Shown here piece by piece: positions 35,565-49,200 of a stretch of DNA of 64,000 bases (within the stretch, counting starts at the first letter, position 1; every line of letters starts with the position of its first letter). Source of the DNA: an uncultured Alphaproteobacteria bacterium. GTDB lineage: Bacteria > Pseudomonadota > Alphaproteobacteria > RF32 > CAG-239. The notes below the pieces were generated by a model, which made no database searches, was not told where the DNA came from, and saw only the letters and a program-made list of their open reading frames with translations. The position numbers and the translations under genes are program-made. The stretch lies in NCBI GenBank assembly GCA_944390315.1, contig CALXPO010000012.1:96912-160911 (forward strand), in the 5' to 3' direction.

Positions 35565-37265
35565 TTGAACAGACTTTTCTTAAAAAGTGTCTGCGCTTTG
35601 GGTATGTTGATTTCTGAAGCCAATGCTCAGACTATTCCGATGGCAAACATCAGGACCGTATCTCCGGCCTATGAACTGGAAAGAACCAAAGAAACTCTGC
35701 GCGCCCGCGCCGTTGATGCAAAAATTCAAAAAGTTTCCGATGAGTATAAAAAAGAAAATCAAAATAAACTCTCTGTAAATACAGAAAAACAGAAGGCTTC
35801 CGCTGCGGTCAATGATAAAAAAATAATGTATCTGAAACGCTTGATTTTTGATAAGTCTAATTTGTTACCCGATGATTTCTTGGAAAAAGTTGCTTCTCGT
35901 TATCAAGGCCAAAAAATAAGTTTGAACGACATTCGCACCATTCTAAAAGAGGTGGATGACGAATATAAAAAACGCGGATTTTATGCGGCGAAGGCTTATG
36001 TCCCCAATCAAGATATTCGCGATAATATCTTAAAAATCAATTTGATAGAAGGAAAAGTCAATAAAATTAATATCAAAGACAATCGGTCGACAAATGAAAA
36101 TTTTGTTCGCAGTAATATCGGTGTCAAAAGCGGAGATTATCTGAATATCAAAGAGATGCAGGATAATATTTTGATGTTCAATGCTGCCAATGATATAAAA
36201 ACCAGAATAGCCATGGAACCGGGAGAAAAATTTGCAACAACCGATTTGGATGTGATTGTTGAAGAGCCAGAAAGAGTTTCGGTTTCGGCATTTACGGATA
36301 ATGCCGGACAAAAGTCAACGGGTTTATATCGTGTCGGAGCCATTGCCTCGATTCGCAGTCTGACCGGATACAGAGATAATTTGAATATGGGAGGTGTCGT
36401 GAGCGAAGGTTCTAATGCCTTTTTCGGTTCATTTGATATCCCCGAGCCGATATTGGGCAGCCGCATCGGTGTCGGTATGGATTATTCGGATACGGAAATT
36501 GTCGGCGGTGATTTGAGAGCTTTGGATGTAACCGGTAATTTCTATAATTATTACTTCTATATCAAACGTCCGGTCTATGTTACCGACAGCTTTGTCAATA
36601 ATGTCAATTTTACAACCAATTTTAAAAACGGAGCATCTTATATCGGTGATTTTCGTACGCAAAAAGTATACACCGACAGTTGGTCCTTGTCTTGGGACAG
36701 CTTAAAATTGTTCGCCGGCGGCTATTTTTATAATCAGCTGAGCGTTACCAACGGCGTCAAGTTGATTAACGGAGATACCGAGTTTTGGCGTTTTAATTAT
36801 AACGGAGAATTTCAGTATAATCTGTGGGGCAATATTGGCTATAACGTAAAAGCCAAAGCCCAATATTCAGCTCAAAATTTTCTTCCTTCTTCCGAACAAT
36901 TTCAAATCGGAGGCGTCAATACCGTTCGCGGCTACACCGAAGGAATGTTAGTCGGAGATAAAGGTTTTGCGGTTATGAACGAGCTTCAATATGATATTAA
37001 GCCTTTGCTCAAAGATACGGAATGGCTGAGCAGTGCCAAAGTTTATACCTTTTTTGATTTTGGTCATGTCTATGCCAAAGACAGCAATAATCTGAAAAAT
37101 GAAAATGATGCTCTGATTTACAGTACCGGCGTCGGGACCAGATTGAGTGTGTTGGATCGTGTAGATGCCAACTTTACTTTGGCTTTTCCGCTTAAAGAAC
37201 ACAAATATTACGAAACAGACAGAGATGTGGAATTTCTCTTCTTTGTCCAAACCAAATTATGGTAG
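35565..37265 (+). CDS. two-partner secretion transporter (FhaC/ShlB/HecB type)
   Basis: A 566-residue outer-membrane TpsB protein that exports the partner adhesin encoded next. The start is a TTG at 35565, giving a short signal peptide MNRLFLKSVCALGMLISEANA; no in-frame ATG gives a better one. Two POTRA-like repeats follow (about 85-240, the second with VNKINIKDNRSTNENFVRSNIG). The C-terminal beta barrel carries the family motif near the end of the channel (IGGVNTVRGYTEGMLVGDKG near 450-470). The adhesin gene begins 12 bases after the stop. Confidence 0.92.
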   Translation: MNRLFLKSVCALGMLISEANAQTIPMANIRTVSPAYELERTKETLRARAVDAKIQKVSDEYKKENQNKLSVNTEKQKASAAVNDKKIMYLKRLIFDKSNLLPDDFLEKVASRYQGQKISLNDIRTILKEVDDEYKKRGFYAAKAYVPNQDIRDNILKINLIEGKVNKINIKDNRSTNENFVRSNIGVKSGDYLNIKEMQDNILMFNAANDIKTRIAMEPGEKFATTDLDVIVEEPERVSVSAFTDNAGQKSTGLYRVGAIASIRSLTGYRDNLNMGGVVSEGSNAFFGSFDIPEPILGSRIGVGMDYSDTEIVGGDLRALDVTGNFYNYYFYIKRPVYVTDSFVNNVNFTTNFKNGASYIGDFRTQKVYTDSWSLSWDSLKLFAGGYFYNQLSVTNGVKLINGDTEFWRFNYNGEFQYNLWGNIGYNVKAKAQYSAQNFLPSSEQFQIGGVNTVRGYTEGMLVGDKGFAVMNELQYDIKPLLKDTEWLSSAKVYTFFDFGHVYAKDSNNLKNENDALIYSTGVGTRLSVLDRVDANFTLAFPLKEHKYYETDRDVEFLFFVQTKLW

Positions 37266-37276
37266 GAGTAAACGCT

Positions 37277-40200
37277 ATGTTTAGAAAAATTGTTACCTAC
37301 ATTACCATTTACAGCTTTTTGTTTTCACAAACTTGTTTTGCGGCGATGATAACCCCAGACGGGCGTACGCAAACAACGGTCAATGTTAACGGTCATGTTT
37401 ATGATGTTACGACCTCGACGGTTTCAGGGCAAAATGCTTTTAACTCCTTTTCAAATTTTGATGTTTATCAAGGGACAACGGTAAATTTATATTTGCCTGG
37501 CTCAACATTGAATTTGATAAATTTGGTACGGGACAAAAAGACCAATATCGACGGTATATTAAATTCAATTAAAAACGGTCAAATCGGCGGTAACGTCTTT
37601 ATTTTGAATCCTCACGGCGTCGCTATCGGGCAAAACGGTGTGGTCAATGTCGGCTCGCTGATGCTCTCAACGCCGAACAAAGAATTTATGGATCAAATTA
37701 TCGGCAAGGACGGCAGCATTTCCGAATTGGCAACCAAGTCGGTTTTGGCAGGCGATTTGCCGATTGATCCGAGCGGCGTTATTTCGGTAAAAGGAAAGAT
37801 TAAAGCTCTTGATTCGGTTTCGGTTAAGGGCGGAAATGTGGTTAATACCGGTGAAATATTAGCTAATCTTAAGCCGACACAGGCTTCGGATATTATGAAT
37901 ACCGACGGTATAGATTTGGATTCTCCGCTTGCTTTCAAAGACGGCAAAATAGGAATTTTTGCCGAAAATGACGTTGTCAACAGCGGTACCATTCGCGCCG
38001 ACGCTACAACTCAGGCCAAAGCAGGAGATATTGTTATCAAAGCCGGTAACGACATTAAATTGGAGCAAGGAACAAAAATTAGCGCCAACGGTTCTGCTCA
38101 ACACAAAGACGGCGGTTCGGTTGTCGTTTTTGCCGACAACAAATCTAATTTGGAACAAGGAGCCGTAATCAGCGCCGATGCCTATGACAATTCTGCCGCG
38201 GGCGGTTTTGTAGAATTGAGTGCTCTAAAAGAGGTCAATTTAAACGGCGGTACAATGAGTGCTTCCGGTATCAACGGCTTGATTTTTATTGATCCTGAAA
38301 CCTTAAATATTACTTCGGATGCCGCTTATGCCGGTCAAGATAATATTTATGCTCTTGCCAATAATATTAATGTCAAAAAAGGCGTCAGTTTGGTAAAAGA
38401 AAACGGCAATGTAACTTTGATAGCCCGAGATACCGATGCCGGTTGGGTAAAGAAAAGCAGCGCTTTTTTAAATATTGAAGACAATGCAACCATAAAAGGT
38501 AAAAATGTTTATCTTTATGCTTTGGCAGGCGATGCGGAAGTTTTGGACGGTATTGTTACCGGAGAAACAACCGAAGACAACGGCACATCGGCGTTAACCG
38601 GTATTTTGGAAACCATCAAAGCCAAAGGGTTAGAGTTTTTTGAAGCGATTACCGATAACAGCTTTTTTGTCGGATACAGCGGTTCTACGGCTGAAGCCGG
38701 CATCAATATCGGTAAAAATGTAACTATTGCGGCCGATGAAGAAGTAAAAATCAATTCGAAAGTTGTTTCCAATTCGGAAACGAGCAGTTTGGGAACATTG
38801 ATAGACGTTTCGGTTGCGGAAAATGAGGCGACGTCAAGCGTCTTTGTTGACAAAGGAACAACCATCAGCGGCAACACGGTTTCCATTGTTTCTGACGTCA
38901 GCAGTACAACTTTGGCAGAAGCCGATACAAAAGCATACGGAGACGGTCGCGGTGTTCCGGTTGATATTGCGGTTGCGGTCGGAATTACCGAAACCAATAA
39001 TACAATTGATATCAAAAACGGTGCCACAATCAGCTCAAACGGGGATTTGAACATAGAAGCGAAGACGACAAAGTCGCACGAAGTTTCGGCCTCGGGCGTA
39101 GCCTATCAAGACGGTTGGGCAGCCGCCGGTGTTGCCTACAGCACATCTCAAAGTAATAATAATGTTCTTGTCGGCGGTACGATAACGGGTGACAAAATCA
39201 CCATTAACTCAGACATCAGAGCAATAAAGAATTCTTCTTCGGGCGGTTCCACCGTCGGTACGGGATTTTTTGATAAACCCTTTTATTGGGCCGGCACATT
39301 GCTTTTGGACGGTTTGTCAAAATGGATATCACTTATTCCGGCGCGTACGCACAGTCAAAGCAACGTTAAGTTGGCGATGAGCGGCGGCGTATCTTACAGC
39401 AGTCATGAAAACAATGCTTCGTCAAAAGTCTTTAATAACTATTCAACAGGAGATAATGCTTCAAGCGTGGCAGCAACGTCAATAGATGGAAGCAGCGTAA
39501 CAATCAGTTCGAGTGTACTGGATATGATTAGCAATTATGCCAGTGCCAGCGTTTCGACCAGAACCAACGATGATGATCACAGCGGCGACCAGAATAAAGA
39601 AAATTCTTTTGCCGGAGCGGTTGGATATGGCAAGTATATCAATAATTCTTACGCAGAGATCGGAGAAGGGGTAACGGTTAATGCATCTAGCGAATTAAAA
39701 GTGACTTCGGAAACGAGACAACCTGTTGTTTGGCCCAACAGTTCAATTTTTGATGTTTTTAAAAATTTAGAGGGTAATGTCTTTGAAAAAGGCAGTCAAA
39801 TACTTGACAATATAGATACATATTTTGAAGAAAATCCGATAAACTTCTTTACTTCACTGGTTAAGAGCAGTGCAGAAACAAGCACGTCCGGCGCCAAACC
39901 CGGAGAAGAAGCCGGTGCGGGTATAATCGGTGTGGCCGGTGCGGTCAATATTATGAATTTTGATAACAGTTCCCAAGCTCGCATTGCCGACGGAGCTATG
40001 ATTAATCAAAAATATAATCCTGAAAATACGAACCATACGTCGCTTGCTCAAGCGCCCAACGTTGAAGTTAAAGCCACAAATTATAGTGAAACTTTGAATC
40101 TGTCGGGAGAATATGGCGGTAAAGCCCAATATGGATTGGGGGCATCTTACCTGCAAACATGGTATGATAACGAGGTGAGTGCCGTTATCGGAAGCAATGC

Positions 40201-43200
40201 CAAACTTTACAGCAACAGTTTAAATGTCAAGGCAGATTCCACACTTCGCAATTTGTCAATTGCCGGCGCGGCAGGCTACCAGGTCAGCGAAACTTTTGGT
40301 TTTCAAGGAACATTTAATTGGCTGAAATTAGATTCTGATGTTTTGGCTCATATCAGCAGCGGAGCAGATGTTTCGGCAACCGGAAGCGTGCTGGTAGAAG
40401 CAAAGACGACCAACGATATCGTTAATGTCGTCGGCGGAGCAACCCGTAGCTCGCAAATCGGTATCGGTGCCTCGGCGGCGATTAATGACATCAATCAGAT
40501 ATCAAGAGCCGTTATCGGTGACTTTACGGATACATCGGTACTCGGAAACGTTGCTAAAATTAAAGGATTGTCAGGTGCCTCGGTCAGCGTGAACGCGGCT
40601 AATGAATCCGATTTATATACTATTTCCATAGCCGGAACGATAGTCAAATCAGACGATAAAAAACCAACCGGAGGAACAGGGACTTCGGGCGGAAGTTCTT
40701 CATCATCATCCGGCGGGCAAAGCAGCGGCAATCAGCAAAAGCAAAAATTTGGCGTAGGCATTTCGGGTACGGCTTCATATAATAACTTTACAAGTCAAGC
40801 CGATGCTTATATCAATAATGCCGATTTAAGCTATGTCAAAAACGGACAGGAAAGTGAAAATCAAGGTAAATTAGCGGTCAGCAGTGTTAACAATAATGAC
40901 ATTTTGACCGTCGGCGGCGGACTGACTCTTGCGATAACAAGCGGTAACAACCTCGGTATGGCCGGCGCCGTCGGTATCAACAAAGTAAGCGATTCCAGAT
41001 CGGTTGCATTTATTAATAATTCAAAAATCGATAATTTTATTTCGACGAATGTCAAAGCCGCGGCAAACGGTGAAATCTTTGCACTTTCGGAAAGTGCGGC
41101 CGGTGCTTTTGGCGAAAAAGGAGGAACGATTGCCGGTTCGGTATCTGTTAACGAGATAGACAACCTTGTGCAAGCATATATCAGCAATGCCGATGAGAAC
41201 GATACACAACATATTAAGTCTGATTCTGTTTCAATTTGGGCAGACAACAGCAGTGATATCTTTTCTCAGGCCGGTAATATATCCGGAGCAAAAACAGCGG
41301 CTGTCGGTACTTCAATTGCTACCAATGATATTGATAACGAAACCAAAGCCTATGCAAGCAACAGTAAATTTGAAGGAATTAGCAACGGAGCCGAAATCAA
41401 AGCCGAAAATAATTCCGCAATAGAAACTTCTTCGGCCGGTGTAGCTGTCAGCGATAAAGCGGGCATATCCGGTTCAGTTTCGGTTAACAATATCAATAAT
41501 ACAACTTATGCCTATGCGGACAGTATAACTTTTGACGGTGGCAATATTCGTATTAACGGTACTTCTGATAGCGTAATTAATTTTTACGGAGGTACGATTG
41601 CCGGTGCGACCGGAGCGGTCGGTGGTGGCGGTACGGTTACGACTAATATAATTTCCGAGGATACATTAGCCGAGATTCGCAATAATTCTACCATCAACAG
41701 AGATAACGAAAAAGATGAGCAGTCTAAAGTAGAAGTGGCTGCCGATACTAAAGTTGAGATAAACAATTATAGTGTTAATGCCGGATTGGGTAAATATGTC
41801 GGCGTCGGCGCTAATGTTTCGGTTAATAAGGTCAATAGTCAGTCCGTTGCGCGGATTAAAAATTCTACAATAGACGGCAATCCGACAGATAGGGTTCAAC
41901 CGTATAATTATAATCCGTTTGTCAGCGTTCAAGCCAACAATCAAACTTTATTGGAATCTCATGCCGGTGTACTTGGAGCATCCGGTGTTGCCGGTGTCGG
42001 TTTATCTTCGGTAACAACCGTTATCAATAAAGACACAATAGCCGAAGTGCTAAATTCGCAACTTGAATCGGTCGGAGATGTTGATATCGGAACAGATTCC
42101 AAGACATACTTTAATTCTGTTGTCGTCGGCGGAGCCGGCGGAAAAGTCGGTGTGGCCGGTAACGTGAATGTGGTTGATATCAATAATACCAACCGAGCTC
42201 TGATAGATGCTTCGACAGTCTACGCCTTGGGCAATTTGTCGACCACGAGCAAAGATGTGACCCGCATGGGTAAAAGATTGAACTCAGACGGTGAAGAAGA
42301 TTTTGCCGTTGCCGTCGGTGCCGGTGCTGTCGGATATTATAATGGGACAGGCGCATCTGTTTTGGTGTCCAATATCAATAACAAGACAACTTCGGAAATC
42401 CGTAATTCAAACGTTGATGTCCTTAAAAAATTGACGGTTAAAGCCGATTCCGACAGCAGTATCGATTCTTATGTCTATGCTGCCGGACTAGGTATTTACT
42501 CGGGAGCGGCCGGTGCCATTTCCGTCAACACGATTAATAATGATGTTGAGGCTCTGATAACTCAAAATTCGGGCAAACTTATCAATATTAATGAAACTTT
42601 GAGAGGAAATGAACAAAAAATAGAAATCAGTGCCGATAATCAAGGTACGGTCAATAATATGATTGGTTCGGCAGCCGTCGGATTGGGATCAGGCGGAGCC
42701 AGTGTCGACGTTACGACCATCGACGGCAAAACAACGGCGGGAACGGTCGGCAGTATGAATATTTATTCTCAAGGCGACATAGATGTCAAAGCAAATGCCG
42801 AGAGACAGATGTCGATGAGCGGTATGGCCGGATCAGGCGGAGCCGGCACAGTCGGCGGAGCTGTCTCGGTAATGCGTATCGGCAGCAATTATACCGAAGC
42901 AATGCAAGAGCAAACTTCCGGTATTTTGGAAACGGTCAATCAGGAAATCAGCCGCAATAATGAATATCAGGAAGTGCTCGAAAATTCAGCCGTAACACCC
43001 GATGTAAACTTGTCTGATTTTGATAAAAATGTCGATCAGGAGTTTTCCACTTCTGTCAGTAAAGATGTCGGTACTTCGGCATTTATCGGCAGCGGAGCAG
43101 ATGTTACTTACGGCGGAAAACTGGCAATTAACGCCACGGATAAAGTTGTAACCGACAGTACCGAAGGACAGTTTGGGGTTGGCGGTGCCAGTATCGGCGC

Positions 43201-46200
43201 TTCGGTTTCCGTAACCGATGTCCGCAATGCCGCCAAAGCCTATATCGGCGGCAACAGCAAAGTTGTGGGTACGGGCAATCTTGAAATAAAATCTCTGACC
43301 GATAGTTCCATTAATGCAAAGACTATGGGCGGAAATCTGGGCGGTTCGATTGTTGTCGGCGGTTCTGTTGTCAATGTTAATGCGGACAGCACTTCTCAAG
43401 CCTATATTGGTAACGGAGCGCAAGTCACGGCGAAAGACATAGACTTGGAAGCTAAAGACAAAGCCGAAATAGAGGCTTTGGCCGCCGGTGTAAATGCTTC
43501 AACTTTTGCGGCAGCAGGAGCTTCGGTATCTATTGTGAACAAGACCAACGATGTTCAGGCTTTTGTCGGCGACGGCAGTTCGGTTAACGGTGAAGATTTT
43601 CAGGCTAAGAGTTTGGATGAGGTTAATGTCAGCTCTCAAGCAATTGCCGGTGCGGCCGGTACCGTCAGCGGCGAGGGCAGCTATGCCGAAAGTTCGATTG
43701 TCAGCAAAATAAAATCTTACGTCGGCAAAGTGGCTATGACTTTAGCGGGGCTGTTTAATCTTTCAACGGCAGGTTCTTCGGTCGGAAATGCCGAGTCTTT
43801 GGGCGTTAACGCCGGTGTATACAGTGTTGGTGCCTCGATTGCCGATTCAAATATAGACTTGGATAACCAGGCAAGTGTCGGAGAAGGAGCCATCATTACG
43901 GCAGACAGTGCTTATATAGGGGCAGGTCAGTTAAAAGCCGATGCTCTTGCCGACAGTCTTGCGGCAGCCGGTGCGCTTATCGGCGGAAACGGTGCTATAT
44001 CATTAACCGATGTCGGCGGTCAGGTAAAGGCTACGGTAGGTGATGCGGCTCAATTTAAGGGAACCGATAAAGTTGAAATTATCAGTGTATCTGACAGCGG
44101 TCAGGCAGCTACGGCGTCGGGTTACCGCGGCGGTATTTTGGCGGCAGGTGTGGTTTTGGCAGATGCCAAAGGACATCTTGATGTTTCATCATCGCTCGGT
44201 GCGGTTGATTTAACAACCGACGAACTGGCCGTAAAAGCAACCGGAACCGATATTTTATATGCCGATACGGTTTCAGGCAGCGGTGGTATTATTTCCGGTG
44301 CGGCTGCAGTTTCCGAAACGGATAACGATTCAACAACCAAAGTCAGTATCGGTACAGAAGGCAAAGATGCCAAATTAGATTTGAAAACGTTGGAATTGGC
44401 CGCATCGAGAACGTCAAAACAAAATGCAACATCCAATTCGGTCAACGCTTCGGTTGTCGGCGCCAGCGGTGCCAGAGCGGACAATACCTCTAATTCTGTT
44501 AGCAAGGTAGATTTGGCGGGAAATACCGAAATCTTGGTCAACGATGCCGATATCAAAGCAGAAAACAAATTTATAAAAGATAAAAAATACAGCTATGATA
44601 ACGGTTCTTGGACGGAAAGCGACGAGGATTATAACATTCAGTCAGGTTCCGGCGGCGTCCTAGATGCTCCTGCGGTTATCAGTAAAAGTAACATTGCCAA
44701 TGAAGCGACTGTAAATTTTGGTAAAAATACGATTGTAGACGATAACAAAAAGCGCAATGACAAAGATGAAAATAAATTTATTGTTTCTGCGCTTAATGAT
44801 GTTGTAGCGGTAGATAAAGCCAAATTGGTCAGCGGCGGTGCATTGGCCATAACCGATACCATTTCGTCGATAGATAACAGCAAAAATAAAACGTCCATCA
44901 ATTTTGACGGACGTGTAGAGACAATAGATGATATGATTGTCAGCGCCAATTCAAACGCCGACTTGACTTCCGAAGTCTATGTAAATACTTACGGTCTGTC
45001 GGGTGTGGCTATGGGCAGTTCCGATGTCAGAACGGTTGCCGACAATTCTATCAATTTTGCTCAAGGTTCATATACCATGACATATGGCGATATGTATCTG
45101 TATGCCGGTCAGTCTTATGAAGGCAGTTCAGCCAACAAGTTAAAATCTCGTGTTTACTTGTGGAACAATACGGCTTTGCCTTTCTCAGATCCGGATATCG
45201 GCGCAACCATTGATATGAGTAATTTGGTTAATATAAATGCCGGTGCCACAGTTAAAAGCGGTCAAGATATTAATATAACCTCGGAAAAAGGCATTTCGAT
45301 TGCGGATGCTTTGTCATCAGCCAAAAATCCGTATAATCAATTATTGTCTTTGGAAGATAAAGCTGTCAGCGGAACAATTAATAACAATTCTCGTATTGCT
45401 CTGAATGGTGATGTCGCGGCAGGTGTTAACAGTATTCAATCATATATAATTGATGAAAACGGTCGCTTGTCGGTTACTATCGGCGAGGAGCAATTCTATG
45501 ATGATGATGAACTTTATCATCAGACAACAAATGAAAAGCTCTACAGTAATATTATTGATGAGATAAAAGAAGCACAAGCACTCAGAGCCGAATATATTGA
45601 CGATGAAGAAGCGGTTGCATTCTACGATGCGGAAATTGCGGCTTTGCAAGCCAAATTGGCTTTGATGGGGTTATTTGATCCAAATGACGGTGGATTAATT
45701 AATGTTTCGGTAGACTATATCACGCTTGGTGATATCAGTGCCAAAATCGGTGCTGTTAATTTGACGACGCAAAATGTTGAAGGAAAAGGCAGCGTAAATG
45801 TCAGTAACGACGCAAGAGTTACCATTGAAAACAACAGTTCGGCTTTTTTACGTGTATCGGATATTGCAATAGCCGAACGCAGCGGGGGTAGCGTAACGTT
45901 CAACGGCACTCAAATTAAGGGCAAAATAGGTGATGTTGTTGTCAATATAGCGACGGCCAGCGGAGAAGATCCAAGTATCAATATTGCTTCAAATGCTGTT
46001 GCCGGAGAGGGCGGCAGATCGCCGAATATAGATATTGACGGTACTTTAACTAACTATGCAGGTTCGGTTAATATTGATAATGTTGACGGAAGTATTTATG
46101 TCAACGGCAATATCAAGGGCAAAGAGTTGAAGTTGACGGCCGGACAGGATATTTATCAAGGCTATCAGCAAGGTTTTACGCATGTTGGCGGTGCTCCGGA

Positions 46201-49200
46201 ATCAGCTTGGGATGCAATTGCATCTGCCAATGAAAGTGCAAATTTAAGTCAAGAAAGTGCAACTTCGACTTCCGATGCCGATATAGAAGACAGTCGTTCG
46301 TCATTGATTGCCAGCAATAATATTTTCTTAAGCGGTCGTTATATCAATTTGAACGGACTGGTTCAAAGCGGTATCAGTGACTATAATCTTAATATAACAG
46401 ATACGGATGTTGAATTAGCAAATGGTTTGAAATCTTCGACGGCTCTGGCAGATTATAATAAGAAGATGAAATATAACCTTAACTACAATGCTTCTCCGTT
46501 ATACAAATTGTCTGACAAATATGGCAATATAGGTGCTTATTATAATGTCTTGACCGGACAAATTGAATTAAACGATGTTCGAGTTGAAGGAGGATATATA
46601 GAGATTTACGGTCATATCCTGAATACTTCGAAAAACTCGGGCGAACTGATGGTGACGGATGGTTATGGTCGAATCAATATTGATAACCAATCGGGTAAAG
46701 AAATTGTTGTTAACAATATGAGTTTGGCAAATCGCATTTCCGGCGTTATCAAAATAACCGATTTAGCTAAGACAAATGCCAACGGTGATTATCTGCAGAC
46801 GACCTACACTCGGAATGGCAATACCATTAATGTTGTTGACAACAACGGAACAAATCTGCAGCTTGCCGCGGTTCAGGACGGTAACGGTAAATCAAGTACG
46901 ACATATTCTCCGCTTGAGAATCAACGTTATGTATGGCAAACAGGTCAGAAATCGGTCAGCCAGACGACCAAAACCTATGAAGGAGATTCTTTCTGGGATA
47001 TGGACTGGCTTGTTCCCGATACCGGTGCCGGCGTAACCGTTACCGGTCCGACTCCAGTTGGTGAACCGGTTAGAATGGAAGACGGGTCTCGTATAGAAAT
47101 CAGCAATTCGGAGCATAACTACGAATATGAAAAAGAATCCTACGTCTCTGAAGAAGAGAAGCTGATATCTCATGATGTTGAAAGCTGGAGCGAAGGTTGG
47201 TGGATTTTCTCGGTTGACAAATATAAAACAACCGATGTTTACCAAACCGGCGAAACACATATCAATACGCACAGTGTTAAAGCGGATTATGATATTAATA
47301 TCTCGTTTAAGGGGTATGACAGCGGCTTGGCAGATATCAACTCAAAATCAAGTGTCATTTTGAACGGTGTCATCAATAATCAGGGTGGTATGACCAATAT
47401 TACGACCGATGATGCTATTGTTGTCGGTTCTGATTATGCCAGAATTTTGGGACAAGGTCTGACTTTGACAGCCAATAACGGTATCGGCAGCAACGCACCT
47501 CTGATTGTAGATATTGCCAACGGTAATCTCAATGTTACCAACAATCTTTCGGGCGATGTTAATCTGAAAGCGGCTCAAAATGATTTTGTCTTCCAAAATA
47601 TTACCAATAACGGCGGCAACACTTCAATTTACGCCAACGGCAGTATTTTAGGAGCCTCAACCGATGCTCTCATCAGCGGTAAGCAAATAGATTTAACGGC
47701 TCAGACAGGAGCAATCGGCAGCAAAAACATGGCGGTCAAAATACAGACATCGGGAGATGAAAACAGTTCTCTGTCTGCTCTTGCCAACAACGATATCTTT
47801 CTGGTTCAAGACAGTGGGGATTTGGGGCTGGAAAGCGTAACATCTCTAACCGGCGACGTAAATATTTCGGTAAAAGACGGCGGTGTTTTTGATGCCAATA
47901 CCAATGAAGTTTATGACAACAAGACTGTTGAACAGTTGACCAAAATCTGGGAAGATATGGGCTTGGATGTCGGTAATGAAGAAATGAAACAGGCTTATCT
48001 CAATGAGAAAAAAGCCGAATATAACACTTATTGGCAGTATAAATCCCGTCAGGAAGACGGTGCCGAACCCGAATTCAAATTTACGGCGGCCGAGAGAGAG
48101 GCTTTACTGAACAAAGAGCTGACCGAAAGCGAACAACAGGCTATCGGTTCTGATAAGATTACCGATGAATATATCAATCGCTTAGAAGAACAAAAGACGG
48201 CCGAATACAAAGAATTGGCGGCAATTTACGGCGATGAAAGCAAATACGGTTCAGAGTTTGATGCCGATTGGAGTTATACGCTCAGTGCCGAAGAAGAAGC
48301 CTCGCTGGCCGAAGGTGCCGGTTGGAACGGCAGCCAGCTGGCTTACAGTATCTTCAAAGCCAAAGAAGGTGATGTGGTCGATACTCAGTACATGATAGAA
48401 GATCCGAATGTTGCCGGTAAAAATGTCAATATTGAGGTTAGCGGTGCCATCGGCAAAGATGCCGGTAGTGAAACTTTCAAACTTTCGGCACTTTCACCCG
48501 AAACCGATCTTGATAAGATATTATTGATATCTTCGGCCGAGCGCGACAATTTGGAAATAGGTGAAGACGGTGACACGGTAACTGTCAGCAAGCGTGAAGA
48601 TGTCGATATCCATGCCGACAGTATTTCGCTTAAGGCAAAAGATTATATTTATTTAGGCGGTGAAGAGGATATAAATATCAACACGGTTGAAGCCGGAAGC
48701 GGTAAGAATATCACCATTATCGGCGCCAAAGGTATTTATAACGTTGCAACCGATGCAAATCAGGATAATGTTATCGGCGGCAACTTAACGCTTGAGGCAG
48801 GAGAGGGCAGTATCGGAACAAAGGATAAGGCCTTGAACATAAAGTTGGACGACGGAGCCAAAATCGTAGCTCGCAGTCAAAACGATATCTTTATGAATTC
48901 TAAAGGCGGCAATCTTTTGATTGAAAGCATGCTTGCCCAAAAAGGAACATTGAGTTTGACAAGCAATGGTAAATTGATTGCCGAAACAATGGCTGAGGGA
49001 GACATTATCAATATGCAAGGTCAAAACATCATTATTGATGCGGAAAGTATCGGTGATGAGGATAACTATTTGACGATAGCTCTTGGTAATGAGACAGCCC
49101 AAAGTCACAGTTTGACCGTAACAAGTGCCGATGACGCCAATATCAATGATATCGGTTCAAATGGCATGACTATCAGTTCGGCAACGGCCGGCGGAATATT

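Noticed and set aside
38515..39054. Antisense open frame in the adhesin gene
   Set aside because: One of several long antisense frames produced by the composition bias of the repetitive adhesin gene; it has no start signal.
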